Source: Mycobacterium sp. MS1601
GTDB taxonomy: Bacteria; Actinomycetota; Actinomycetes; Mycobacteriales; Mycobacteriaceae
NCBI RefSeq assembly: GCF_001984215.1
Contig: NZ_CP019420.1
Span: 4,836,001-4,900,000 of the forward strand
DNA: 64,000 bases
Reading direction: 5' to 3'
How positions within the stretch are numbered: position 1 is the first letter of the stretch; every line of letters starts with the position of its first letter. The notes below the pieces were generated by a model that was not told the DNA's origin, ran no database searches, and saw only the letters and a list, made by a program, of their open reading frames with translations. Made by a program: the position numbers and the translations under genes. Shown one piece after another: positions 46,027 to 54,431 of this stretch.

Positions 46027-46947
46027 GTGGCTGACCACGAATATCGGATAGGCACGGACCCACTCGCAGTGCCGAACGACGGTATGCGGATCACCGTCTC
46101 GTCACTAGACATCGACCCGGTTAAGGCCGAGGCGGCGCCGTTGTCGGTAGAAAACTACGAGTACTTTGACGGGGCGCTGCTTGCCGTCTGCATTCAGTAC
46201 GGCAATACATACGTGGTCGAGGGGACCGCGGTCATGATCGGCCTCGGACTTGCGCTCTCAGCCAGGCATGTATTCGACCACCACCGCGCTGCTTTGGGTG
46301 CCGGCGATGCAGTAGGGCTCTGCCTCGGCGTTCGTGGGGACGGCACGGTGGCGGCCTGGCATGTGTACTCAATGGCCACGATGCCGAACGGCACCGATTT
46401 GCAACTGTTGTCGTTGAGGCTTGTCTCCGACATGCCCACCGACGGGGACTTAAGCACTGTTCCGCTGACGACTCGTGTTCCGCCCCGAGGTGAGGATCTC
46501 ACCGTAGTGGGTTTCCGATTCAATGATGAACCGGCCTCAACCGACTCGATCGAGAATCCCGCTGCCCTCAGCGGTCTTCTCTACGTGTCCCAGGGCGCGG
46601 CTGGCCAGTTCAGCTTTCCACTACATGATTCCGTTCTGGCGCCATACCCGACGATCGAAGTACTCAGTGGCACCCTCGGCGGAATGAGCGGCGGCGCGGT
46701 CATCGACGTCAATGGCCACCTTGTCGGAGTCACCTCAATGGGCCTGGAGACCGACGATCAAGAAGGACCTTCGTTGGCTGCGTGGTGGTTGCCTGCCTAT
46801 TTCTGGAAACCGCAGCTGACATGGCCGGTTGGCCTCTACAACGAGGAATTTACGGCCGTGTCGGAAAACTCGACAGTGAGAATCGTTGGGCGCGAACATA
46901 TTTTGGTCACAGACAATGGCCGATACGATTTGACTAAGTGGCTCTGA
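46027..46947 (+). CDS. trypsin-like serine protease domain protein
   Basis: 306 aa from GTG. A chymotrypsin-fold triad is visible: His81 (LALSARHVFD), Asp124 (NGTDLQLLSL) and Ser221 (GGMSGGAVID). There is no signal peptide or membrane segment, so it is a cytoplasmic protease, which fits a defence or abortive-infection role rather than secretion. The gene lies between the HA region and a strong terminator, with a looser base composition than the chromosome. Its partner or substrate is unknown. Confidence 0.8.
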   Translation: MADHEYRIGTDPLAVPNDGMRITVSSLDIDPVKAEAAPLSVENYEYFDGALLAVCIQYGNTYVVEGTAVMIGLGLALSARHVFDHHRAALGAGDAVGLCLGVRGDGTVAAWHVYSMATMPNGTDLQLLSLRLVSDMPTDGDLSTVPLTTRVPPRGEDLTVVGFRFNDEPASTDSIENPAALSGLLYVSQGAAGQFSFPLHDSVLAPYPTIEVLSGTLGGMSGGAVIDVNGHLVGVTSMGLETDDQEGPSLAAWWLPAYFWKPQLTWPVGLYNEEFTAVSENSTVRIVGREHILVTDNGRYDLTKWL

Positions 46948-47165
46948 ACGTCGAACCTAGCGACGGACTTTCTCTTGCCACGCGGTCACGTCAGCGAGGC
47001 CACCGTCGACAGGTTCACCGCGCCAACTTAGCGGTCGGCAGCGTGTCATTTGCCGTTGACCTACCCGCTCGCTGAAGTGTGGCGTGCCGTGATGTCGTTA
47101 GTGCCTTGCGCTGGTGGCGTCAATTGTGGGGGTTCGTGTCGGAGTGGATAATTTCGGCGAACATC
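46948..47165. other. non-coding downstream of the protease gene
   Basis: No gene supported; it leads to the terminator and the second 39-bp repeat. Confidence 0.4.
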
Positions 47166-47201
47166 AAAAATCCGCTCCGACCGAGGTCAGAGCGGATTTT
47201 T
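47166..47201. terminator. bidirectional Rho-independent terminator
   Basis: AAAAATCCGCTC and GAGCGGATTTTT form a perfect 12-bp stem with a 12-nt loop; the stem itself provides A and T tracts on both strands. It lies just left of the second 39-bp repeat and closes the island between the repeats. Confidence 0.85.
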
Positions 47202-47223
47202 GGTCGCACAAAGCTAACCCCCA

Positions 47224-47262
47224 AGTGTCCGAGGGGGGACTTTGCCACTTACGACACGACTC
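47224..47262 (+). repeat. 39-bp direct repeat, copy 2 (possible attachment site)
   Basis: Identical to 34149-34187. Downstream similarity with copy 1 continues patchily to about 47435 (for example GTCCAGCA-GCGTTG and GGATAGC near 47390-47412). Confidence 0.6.
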
Positions 47263-47287
47263 AAGACTTTTCAACTGAATCGCTGAG

Positions 47288-47318
47288 CACCCCCTTACCC
47301 GCTGGTGAGGGGTGTTTT
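47288..47318 (+). terminator. hairpin with T tract inside repeat copy 2
   Basis: CACCCC-C-TTACC-CGCT-GGTGA-GGGGTG folds into an 11-bp stem with one bulged C, followed by TTTT. A different stem occupies the same position in copy 1. Confidence 0.55.
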
Positions 47319-47499
47319 CGCGCCTGGCGGTGACCTGCCAGCGTTCGACAAGGTCCTCGGCGAGGGGATGCGTTTCGTTCATTCCTCTAGTCCAGCACGC
47401 GTTGGTCCGGATAGCTACGGGCCTGAAATGTCGGCGCTTCCGGTCCAGCAGGACGGACTTACACTGGGGGTGCTTGGAGCGTTGAACTTCAGGAAGTGA

Positions 47500-48109
47500 G
47501 CCCGAGACTCGGCCGGACGACCGTGGCGCTCGGGCTTCGCGATTTCTCCAGCACCTAAGACGTCGCGGACATCGACGATGGTTGGCGCGATGAGTTGGCG
47601 CCAGGGTCCGCCCTTTGGCCCAGCACCAGGCGATGGCGTCGGGGATCCCGAGCAGGGTGCCGGCGTTGGTGTGCTTGTGTTCGTAGCGCAGTCGTTCGCG
47701 GCAGCCGGTGGCACGGGTGTATTCGATGAGTCGTTGGTTGTCGAAGCTGAGCAGGGTGTCGTCCTGGTCGAACACGATGTGCGTTGCCGGTGCGGCGGCA
47801 TGGTCGACAATTAGGGCGCGAAGGCATGCTGCGCGACGGTTCTTTCGGTCCGCAGCCCCGGAGACCCGGCCCGGTAGATCGTTGCCATTACTCCAGCGGT
47901 GACGAGGGCCTGCGCGATGGTGCGTTTGCGGCCGGCCTTCTCGTTTTTTCATGTGGAGGTATCGCTGGCCGGGCAGCAATAGGTCGCGCACGACGGCGCG
48001 TATTTCGGCGAGGTCGGAGTCGACGTGGACGCTGGCGACAAGCAGATAGTCGTTGCTTGCTCTCGTCGACGTAGATGTAGTTGGTGACGCCGCTGAGTCT
48101 ATGGACCAC
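47500..48109 (-). pseudogene. DUF3800-type gene, right copy, several frameshifts
   Basis: From the GTG at 48109 the minus strand reads VTNYIYVDESKQR (Asp-Glu-Ser start of DUF3800), then in other frames LLVASVHVDSDLAEIR, KRTIAQALVTAGVMATIYRAG, HIVFDQDDTLLSFDNQRL, LGIPDAIAWCWAKG and IAPTIVDVRDVL. At least four frame changes are needed, so it is dead. It is divergent from the helicase fragment at 48193, the same pairing as at 42 kb. Confidence 0.7.
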
Positions 48110-48192
48110 CGCCGACGACCCAACGCCACGGCCTGCGTTGCACGCGCGAATTCCACAAGCTCAATCCTGTCGGAGCCCCGCTCTAAGATTCC

Positions 48193-48882
48193 GTGTTCAT
48201 GGGGGACTTCGACACGTTGCTCGGCAGCCTGGATGCTGACCCGCAGGTCTGTGCGAGGCAGTTTGAGCACGTGTGCAAATGGTTTTTCGAGAACGATCCG
48301 GTCTATTCGCGTGAGTTGACGCGGGTGTGGCGGTGGACGGACTGGCCGGGTCGGTGGGGTGGTGACGCTGGCATCGATCTGGTGGCAGAGGACCGCAACG
48401 GCGATTTGTGGGCGATCCAGGCCAAGGCGTACGACCCCAAGTACCGGGTGTCGAAGAGGGACGTCGACAAGTTCCTGTCGGAGTCCGGCCGCAAGGTGTT
48501 CGCCTTCCGGATGCTCATCGCCACCACTGATCTGATCGACCGCACCGGCGAGCGCACCATCCAGCAGCAGGAGAAACGCAGCACCTTCTTCCGCCTCAAC
48601 GACTGCGCCCCGCCGTGGTCGACTGGCCGAGGACCGCATCGCAACTGCGGCCGGCGAAGCCGCGCGTGCCTGCGAAGCCGCGACTGCATCAGAAGGACGC
48701 CATCCGTGATGTGGTCAAGGGGTTCACCACCTCCGATCGTGGCCAGCTGATCATGGCCTGTGGCACCGGCAAGACCCTGACCGGCAGCGTCAGAGCTTCG
48801 CCAAAGGCCAACTGAGCGCGACGCGCAAAACGCGACTCGCCAAGTTGACCGGTGGGAATGGAAGCCGCGCAGGGGACGATAA
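48193..48882 (+). pseudogene. internally deleted second copy of the Mrr-helicase-HA gene
   Basis: Nearly identical to 42354-42940 from MGDFDTLL to GTGKTLT, with a frameshift near 48605. It is then joined directly to the last ~30 codons of the HA region (QRQSFAKGQLSATRKTRLAKL). About 2.9 kb present in the other copy is missing. The junction shows that helicase and HA repeats were one transcription unit. Confidence 0.85.
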
Positions 48883-48925
48883 TCGTCCGCGCGCGTGCCG
48901 GCTTCTTGTGGGCGCTGCGGGCGCA

Positions 48926-48954
48926 AAACTGTCACCTATTCGTGCGGCAGACCC
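48926..48954 (+). repeat. 29-bp direct repeat left of the NACHT gene
   Basis: Matches 55904-55932 at 27 of 29 positions, same orientation (AAACTGTCACCTAT then YCGTGCRGCAGACCC). The two copies bracket the NACHT-WD40 gene and its ISL3 insertion. Confidence 0.6.
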
Positions 48955-49052
48955 GAGCGCAGACACCCATGCGTGGAAAGCTTCACACACCGCCAAGGCG
49001 AGTGAAATGAAGCTAGATTTACCGTTCACCCTCTGCGCCGTTGGGAGCCACT

Positions 49053-51890
49053 TTGGTCGAGACAGATCTTTTGATAGTCACTGCGCTTGCGGAGGAATAC
49101 GACGCGGCACTCAGAGCGGGAGCTCGGGGTTACGGCCCAAACCGCGGCGTGTCGGAATGGCTTCCGGTCGATGACGACGCGCCCGTGCCATACGTTCGCG
49201 GAACCTTCGAGAGGGTGAACGGACGATCGCTTGAAATCGCTGTCGCTAGGCCTACACGGATGGGCGCAAATGCAACAGGACCGGTCGCTGCAAGCTTGTC
49301 AGAACGACTCAGTCCTGCATGTCTCGCGATGTCGGGAGTGTGCGCCGGTAATCCTGGAGATGTTGCGCTAGGAGACGTCATCGTGGCAGAGATGACGTAT
49401 GCCTACGACGAGGGGAAGCGCGTTTCCGATGAATTTCTAGGCGACCACCGTCAAATCCCGCTCACCAACAGCTGGGTGCGAGCGGCGCAGGAACTATCCG
49501 TTGGCGACCTACCCAGTTACGGATCGGCTACTGATAGGGATACTCAAATCTGGGTGCTAGAGCGGCTCAGCGCCGGTGACGACCCCAGGAAGCATCCTGC
49601 AAGGGAACGTTACCTTCCCAACCGGAGCTGGCCACGTCATCTCGATATCCTCCGTGAGGCTGGGCATGTGCAGGTCCACGGAGCGGCTTTAGATCTCACG
49701 GACAGTGGCCGCCTCTTTATAGAAGAGATAGTGGCAAACGACCTCGACGGTCCCGATAAACTGCCCTTTTCTATCAGTGTCGGCCCAATTGCGTCTGGCA
49801 ACGTGGTCGTCAAAGACGGATTGACATGGAAGCAATTGGAACGCTGGGGCGTCCGCTCTGTTCTTGGTTTGGAAATGGAGGCAGCGTCGATCGCGCAGAT
49901 AGCCTATCGCCTTGCTGTTCCTAATTGGCTAGTGGTGAAGGGTGTGATGGATCATGCCGACCCTAGAAAGGATGACCGATATAAGTCATTCGCCGCTCGT
50001 GCGGCGGCTGAGGTGCTGTACAAATTGGTGGTTAGTCGCACAGGGGGACGCGCCCGAGGAAGTAGCGCGACCGTGGCATTGCGAAATCGATCAGATGGTG
50101 ACGAAGACGATAACTCATCCGCCTGTGACACGAATTTGCCTCCTAATTGGACTTATATGGGACAGAGCGCGACGGATCACTTTCACCGCCGCTCGCATGG
50201 ACTCCGCGGAGGTATAGCGAACGGGGACTTTTTCAGGGGTCGTTTATCGGCCATCTCAGTGGCGACAAAGCTGCTGAAGCGCGGACTTAACCGTCCAGTC
50301 GTTATAACTGGACAACCCGGCGCAGGGAAGTCCGCGCTTCTGGGGCGCATGGCAATAATTTGCCAGGAGGAAATCCGATATGACGGATTCGCCTATCACG
50401 CGCGAGGCTCATCTTCGCAGGATTTTCTTAGGTCGCTTGTCGGCGTTCTGAACGCGGGCCCTATCGTGTCCGTTGCCGATCTTCACGAATTCCTATCAGC
50501 AAATACAAAGCGACCCTTGATTATCTTGGTCGATGCACTAGACGAATGCATTTCAACTTCCGAGACATACGCGCTCGCCAATTTGCTTACTGAACTGGCA
50601 CGCTATCCTGATATCAGAGTCGGAGTTGCCACGCGTCCACTTGCGGCGGCAGACTGGTTCGCGGTCGGCGGATTGATGTCTTCGCTGGACATTTACAGTC
50701 ACGATTCTCAATCGCTGATCGACTTGGACAGCGAACGCTATCGAGATCCTTCGGCGATCGCCAACTTCGCCGAATCTATTCTTCTGCAGGTCGGCGTAGC
50801 TAATCCAGGTCCTGATGGGTGCGCCTGGGCCGCATACCGCGCGGCGCCAAAAGTAGCGCGGGTACTTGCCGAAACAATTGCACTGAAGGCCGAAAACAAT
50901 TTCCTGGTGGCTGCAATAGCAGCAAGCACGCTCTCGTGTCGAGAATCAATTTTAGATCCATTGGCTCCGAATTTCGAGATGTCCGACCTCCCGGGCAACA
51001 TTGGCGAGGCGTTAGAAAAATTTCTCGATACCCTCTCGCCAGATACCAGAACTGTCGTTTCGAGCATGCTATTCTCACTGCGGTTCGCGTATGGCGAAGG
51101 AATCGATCTCGACACTTGGATCGGCTTTTGTCAGGCCTTAGGATATTCGGTAACCCGCTCAGATATTGAGCAGTTCAAAAAGACACCCGCAGCCGATTTC
51201 CTAATAGAGACCACGTCTGCTGGCGGTGATGTCGCGACACGGTTATACCATAAAGCACTCATTGAGCAGCTTTCACTTGGGCATCCTCGATCGGATGCCG
51301 CAAAAATTCTAGGCTACCTCCATCAGCAGGTAGAGGCGTCGGGCGGTTGGGAGAATGCCGACGACTATATTAGACGCACAATATTGCTTTATGCGGCTGC
51401 TGTCGAGAAGTTAACATCGCACTTACTCGATGGAAAGATGCTTCCTTACATAGCTTTTGAGCAGGTCGAATCCGCAATTGCAGGATATGGCGCCGAGGTA
51501 TTGCCGGCGTTTGTTAAGTACCTCGCTGAGGAAACTGAACAACTTGATCGACTAGACGCCGAGCAACGTCTATTGTTGCTATACCTAGTCGGCTGCATCC
51601 ACCGCTGGCATGACCTCATCCTAGTTGTTAGAAATGCTCATGATGTGCCACTCTCCGTGCAATGGGCAACCGATTTAGCGGTGCAGCATAGTCGACTCCA
51701 GGCGCGTGGAGGCGCAGTCCGCGCATTAGCTTCCGGATTGTTAGGGCACCAGCAAGTTCTTGCTGCTGGCTGTGAGGACGGAAGTATAAGACTGTGGAAT
51801 TCGAATGGGTCCGCCATTCTGGAACCGTTGTCAGTGAGCGGTAGCCCGATCGCCGCTGTAGCCATCGGCGACTTCGGGGGCAGAGTGTAA
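49053..51890 (+). CDS. nucleoside phosphorylase-like + NACHT/STAND ATPase, N-terminal part of a frameshifted gene
   Basis: About 945 aa; TTG at 49053 follows GGGAG, and TTG at 49041 is an alternative. Residues ~1-330 are a purine/uridine phosphorylase-like domain (LLIVTALAEEYDAAL, MSGVCAGNPG, GLEMEAASIAQIA, VVKGVMDHADP). A NACHT-type ATPase follows, with Walker A TGQPGAGKSALLG (~415) and Walker B LIILVDALDEC (~490), then helical repeats and the first WD40 blade (GCEDGSIRLWNSNGS). The frame stops at 51890 in mid-blade; the next bases in the -1 frame continue it. Base composition is clearly lower in GC than the chromosome. STAND proteins of this build sense phage components. Confidence 0.82.
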   Translation: MVETDLLIVTALAEEYDAALRAGARGYGPNRGVSEWLPVDDDAPVPYVRGTFERVNGRSLEIAVARPTRMGANATGPVAASLSERLSPACLAMSGVCAGNPGDVALGDVIVAEMTYAYDEGKRVSDEFLGDHRQIPLTNSWVRAAQELSVGDLPSYGSATDRDTQIWVLERLSAGDDPRKHPARERYLPNRSWPRHLDILREAGHVQVHGAALDLTDSGRLFIEEIVANDLDGPDKLPFSISVGPIASGNVVVKDGLTWKQLERWGVRSVLGLEMEAASIAQIAYRLAVPNWLVVKGVMDHADPRKDDRYKSFAARAAAEVLYKLVVSRTGGRARGSSATVALRNRSDGDEDDNSSACDTNLPPNWTYMGQSATDHFHRRSHGLRGGIANGDFFRGRLSAISVATKLLKRGLNRPVVITGQPGAGKSALLGRMAIICQEEIRYDGFAYHARGSSSQDFLRSLVGVLNAGPIVSVADLHEFLSANTKRPLIILVDALDECISTSETYALANLLTELARYPDIRVGVATRPLAAADWFAVGGLMSSLDIYSHDSQSLIDLDSERYRDPSAIANFAESILLQVGVANPGPDGCAWAAYRAAPKVARVLAETIALKAENNFLVAAIAASTLSCRESILDPLAPNFEMSDLPGNIGEALEKFLDTLSPDTRTVVSSMLFSLRFAYGEGIDLDTWIGFCQALGYSVTRSDIEQFKKTPAADFLIETTSAGGDVATRLYHKALIEQLSLGHPRSDAAKILGYLHQQVEASGGWENADDYIRRTILLYAAAVEKLTSHLLDGKMLPYIAFEQVESAIAGYGAEVLPAFVKYLAEETEQLDRLDAEQRLLLLYLVGCIHRWHDLILVVRNAHDVPLSVQWATDLAVQHSRLQARGGAVRALASGLLGHQQVLAAGCEDGSIRLWNSNGSAILEPLSVSGSPIAAVAIGDFGGRV

Positions 51891-51916
51891 TTGCTGGAGG
51901 GACCGAGTCGGGCGAT

Positions 51917-54430
51917 GTGATGGCCTGGTCCAGCACTGGTCAGCGAGTGTTGCCAGAAGTTTCACTGGCTGGGGCGGTGACTTCGCTTTGTTTCAGCAGC
52001 TATGGCGGTGGACTTCTCTTCGTGGCGGCAACCGGCGTAGGTACCGTCGGGCTCGACGCACGCGGCAGCGTCTTCCATGAGGACCGTTCCGAGCTTATGA
52101 CGTGCGACCTAGGGGCCGTCGGTAACTCAGTTGTTGCAGCGTATGCATTTCGGAAGTCGACAGTGCTCAAAAATCTGTCCACCGATGTATTTGAAAAGAT
52201 TCACGGCCACTCTGATGCTCGAAAGACGCTAGTTCGTATCAATTCGGTGAACGGCCGCCCCTGCGTGTTGACGGCAACTGATAGTGGCCGGATCTCTATG
52301 TGGATGAGGACTCATAGCGAAACGTCCGAACGTCCAGTAGTCACGATCGAGGACCCGCCTGTGAGCGCGCTGGCAATTATAAGGGAACCGTCGGATCTTC
52401 TGATTGCAATCGCTGATCAGAGAAGTAGCATCAGGATCTGCGGTATGAATGGTGAGATTGTTGATGAACTGATAGGTCACGACGGCAAGGTGCTGGCTCT
52501 TCTTTCTCCTTGTTTCGAGGACCAACAGCGATTGGCATCGGGCGGCGAAGATGGGATCGTGCGGATCTGGGAGCCGAGACAGTTGGTGGATGACGCGTCG
52601 CGCCGGTCGATCGGTGTCACGCTCGAATGGGCGCAAGTGGCCGTAAACGGAGTTCAATTGCAGGTGTCTTATTCGGAAGACCGATGCATACGGCTATGGG
52701 ATTTGGGAAAGGTTATTGGCTACTGGCCTACTGAGCTCTCGGGTACGTTGAAGGAACTATTAGCAGTTGGTTCGAGTGACTCAATCTATTTGGTAATATC
52801 TACTAAACTTGGCAAGGCGCCAGCGACAGTGACTTCTTGGCGTATCGTAGTACCTTCACTTAACGCATCGCAGATAGGAGGTCCATTCAAACAATCTGGA
52901 CTATTGCAAAGGGCCTCTCTGGTTATATTAGACGACTCGCCTTACATTATCGCCGCGCAGGGACGGTTCTTCAATTTAATTAATATCACGAATGGAACTA
53001 AGAAGACGATCGCCACCCACTCGGCGAAGATAAAGAGTATCGAAGTTATCGAGACGCAAGCGGGCTACCTCATTCTGGCCGGAACTAACAATGGGCGAAT
53101 AATGCAACTTCGGCTGACGGCGGCCGAGGAAATGCTGGAGAACTTAGGGTTCGTGGATGCATTACCCGGATCTGTTTCCGGAATTAACGCTGCGTCGGGA
53201 GCGGAAGTATGCTATTTGGCATCGCATACTTCGACCGGCATCGTTGTCATTCACAGTTTGAAGCTAGACTCGGAGGCGAAGCTTGAGCTTCTCGGCGATT
53301 TCGCCGTAGGAAAGATTGATGACTTCACTTTTTCCCTTGATGAGGAGCTTGGTTGGCTAGCCATCTCATTTCGGTCGAATGAAAGCAGTCTCACGATCTG
53401 GTGGAATAACTTTAGAAGGTGCGCCACCGTTCAGCTTCCCCAACCTGTGATGAGTTTGCAGCTCAATGACCGCTCTATCTTGTGTATGTCGAGAACATGC
53501 ATTTACAATTTTACGCTTGAGCGAGAAGCTCTTGAGGCGATGTTCCCTGATCCGGCAGTCGTGAATCCCGATCTGGTGCCGGCCGTTCGGTCTAGCCGCG
53601 GAAAGCGTGTGACTGCCCAGCTTCTTAAAGACGCAAGACATCTAATTAGAGTAGGGGCGTACGCTCGGTCCTTTGAGATTCTCGTTCCAAAATATCAGGA
53701 CTCGGCTGCGGCGATTACACTGGCGGCAGACTGTGCTTATTGTTCGGGTGATGTGAGATTGATCAAGGCGGCCAATGCATTCCTCGCGCAGAGCGAATTC
53801 GCCGCTCACGGCAGTGTCGCCGCGCGCTTAGCTGTGCTTTGGGTGTTGGATGACTACCCAGACCGGATGTTTGATATGTCGCTCATTCTTGCTCGTCACG
53901 GTGTCGCGTTCATTATGCGAGAGTGCATCCAAGTTTTTGACTTAGACCAGACCACAGAACTAAAAGTTTACGATCGTTTTTTTGCTTCCACCGTCCCAAT
54001 GGAAGCTTGTCCAGAGACATTTGAATTTTTCTGTGTGCTCGCCGCGACTCGTATGTTTCCGGTTGTTAGGCGTCAGGCCGATGCACTCGGCGTGACTTTC
54101 CGCGACGCCTTTATAGGGGTAAGGCACTCGTACGATAGATGGTTTACCGGGCAGGCGAAAAAGCGCGTATGCGATTTCGCACGGGAAATCATATCGGATG
54201 CAGGACTGAGTGAGCGAAAGCTCGACCTCCTGCCATACCAGTTGTTGTCGTTCATCGAGCTTTTAGATTTGGTAGCTAGCGAAGAAGCAGAGCTACGCAA
54301 TGGCCTCTTCGCGGTTCTACAGAACAGGCTTGAACGCAGCAATACGTCGCACATCGAGCGTTTCGCATATTGGGCTCTGCACTCTTGGGTCGCTGCTGAC
54401 GTCCTTCGCCGTGTCACTCCGGTTGATTAG
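51917..54430 (+). CDS. WD40-repeat sensor region, C-terminal part of the NACHT gene
   Basis: 837 aa as read; the open frame extends upstream to at least 51881, giving VIAGGTESGDVMAW, which completes the interrupted blade. Several WD40-like blades follow (LASGGEDGIVRIWEP, YSEDRCIRLWDLGK, LAGTNNGRIMQL). The last ~280 residues are helical without a motif I recognise. WD40 sensors in STAND proteins bind the trigger. The TAG stop lies in the 8-bp target duplication of the ISL3 element, so the insertion did not shorten the protein. Confidence 0.8.
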   Translation: MMAWSSTGQRVLPEVSLAGAVTSLCFSSYGGGLLFVAATGVGTVGLDARGSVFHEDRSELMTCDLGAVGNSVVAAYAFRKSTVLKNLSTDVFEKIHGHSDARKTLVRINSVNGRPCVLTATDSGRISMWMRTHSETSERPVVTIEDPPVSALAIIREPSDLLIAIADQRSSIRICGMNGEIVDELIGHDGKVLALLSPCFEDQQRLASGGEDGIVRIWEPRQLVDDASRRSIGVTLEWAQVAVNGVQLQVSYSEDRCIRLWDLGKVIGYWPTELSGTLKELLAVGSSDSIYLVISTKLGKAPATVTSWRIVVPSLNASQIGGPFKQSGLLQRASLVILDDSPYIIAAQGRFFNLINITNGTKKTIATHSAKIKSIEVIETQAGYLILAGTNNGRIMQLRLTAAEEMLENLGFVDALPGSVSGINAASGAEVCYLASHTSTGIVVIHSLKLDSEAKLELLGDFAVGKIDDFTFSLDEELGWLAISFRSNESSLTIWWNNFRRCATVQLPQPVMSLQLNDRSILCMSRTCIYNFTLEREALEAMFPDPAVVNPDLVPAVRSSRGKRVTAQLLKDARHLIRVGAYARSFEILVPKYQDSAAAITLAADCAYCSGDVRLIKAANAFLAQSEFAAHGSVAARLAVLWVLDDYPDRMFDMSLILARHGVAFIMRECIQVFDLDQTTELKVYDRFFASTVPMEACPETFEFFCVLAATRMFPVVRRQADALGVTFRDAFIGVRHSYDRWFTGQAKKRVCDFAREIISDAGLSERKLDLLPYQLLSFIELLDLVASEEAELRNGLFAVLQNRLERSNTSHIERFAYWALHSWVAADVLRRVTPVD

Positions 54431-54431
54431 G

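Noticed and set aside
34149..47262. the 39-bp repeats as proven attachment sites
   Set aside because: No integrase between them and no intact tRNA in the window, so it stays a hypothesis.
47164..48639. 491-codon minus-strand frame
   Set aside because: It mixes antisense of the helicase fragment, pieces of the DUF3800 remnant and the repeat; no single protein can be supported.
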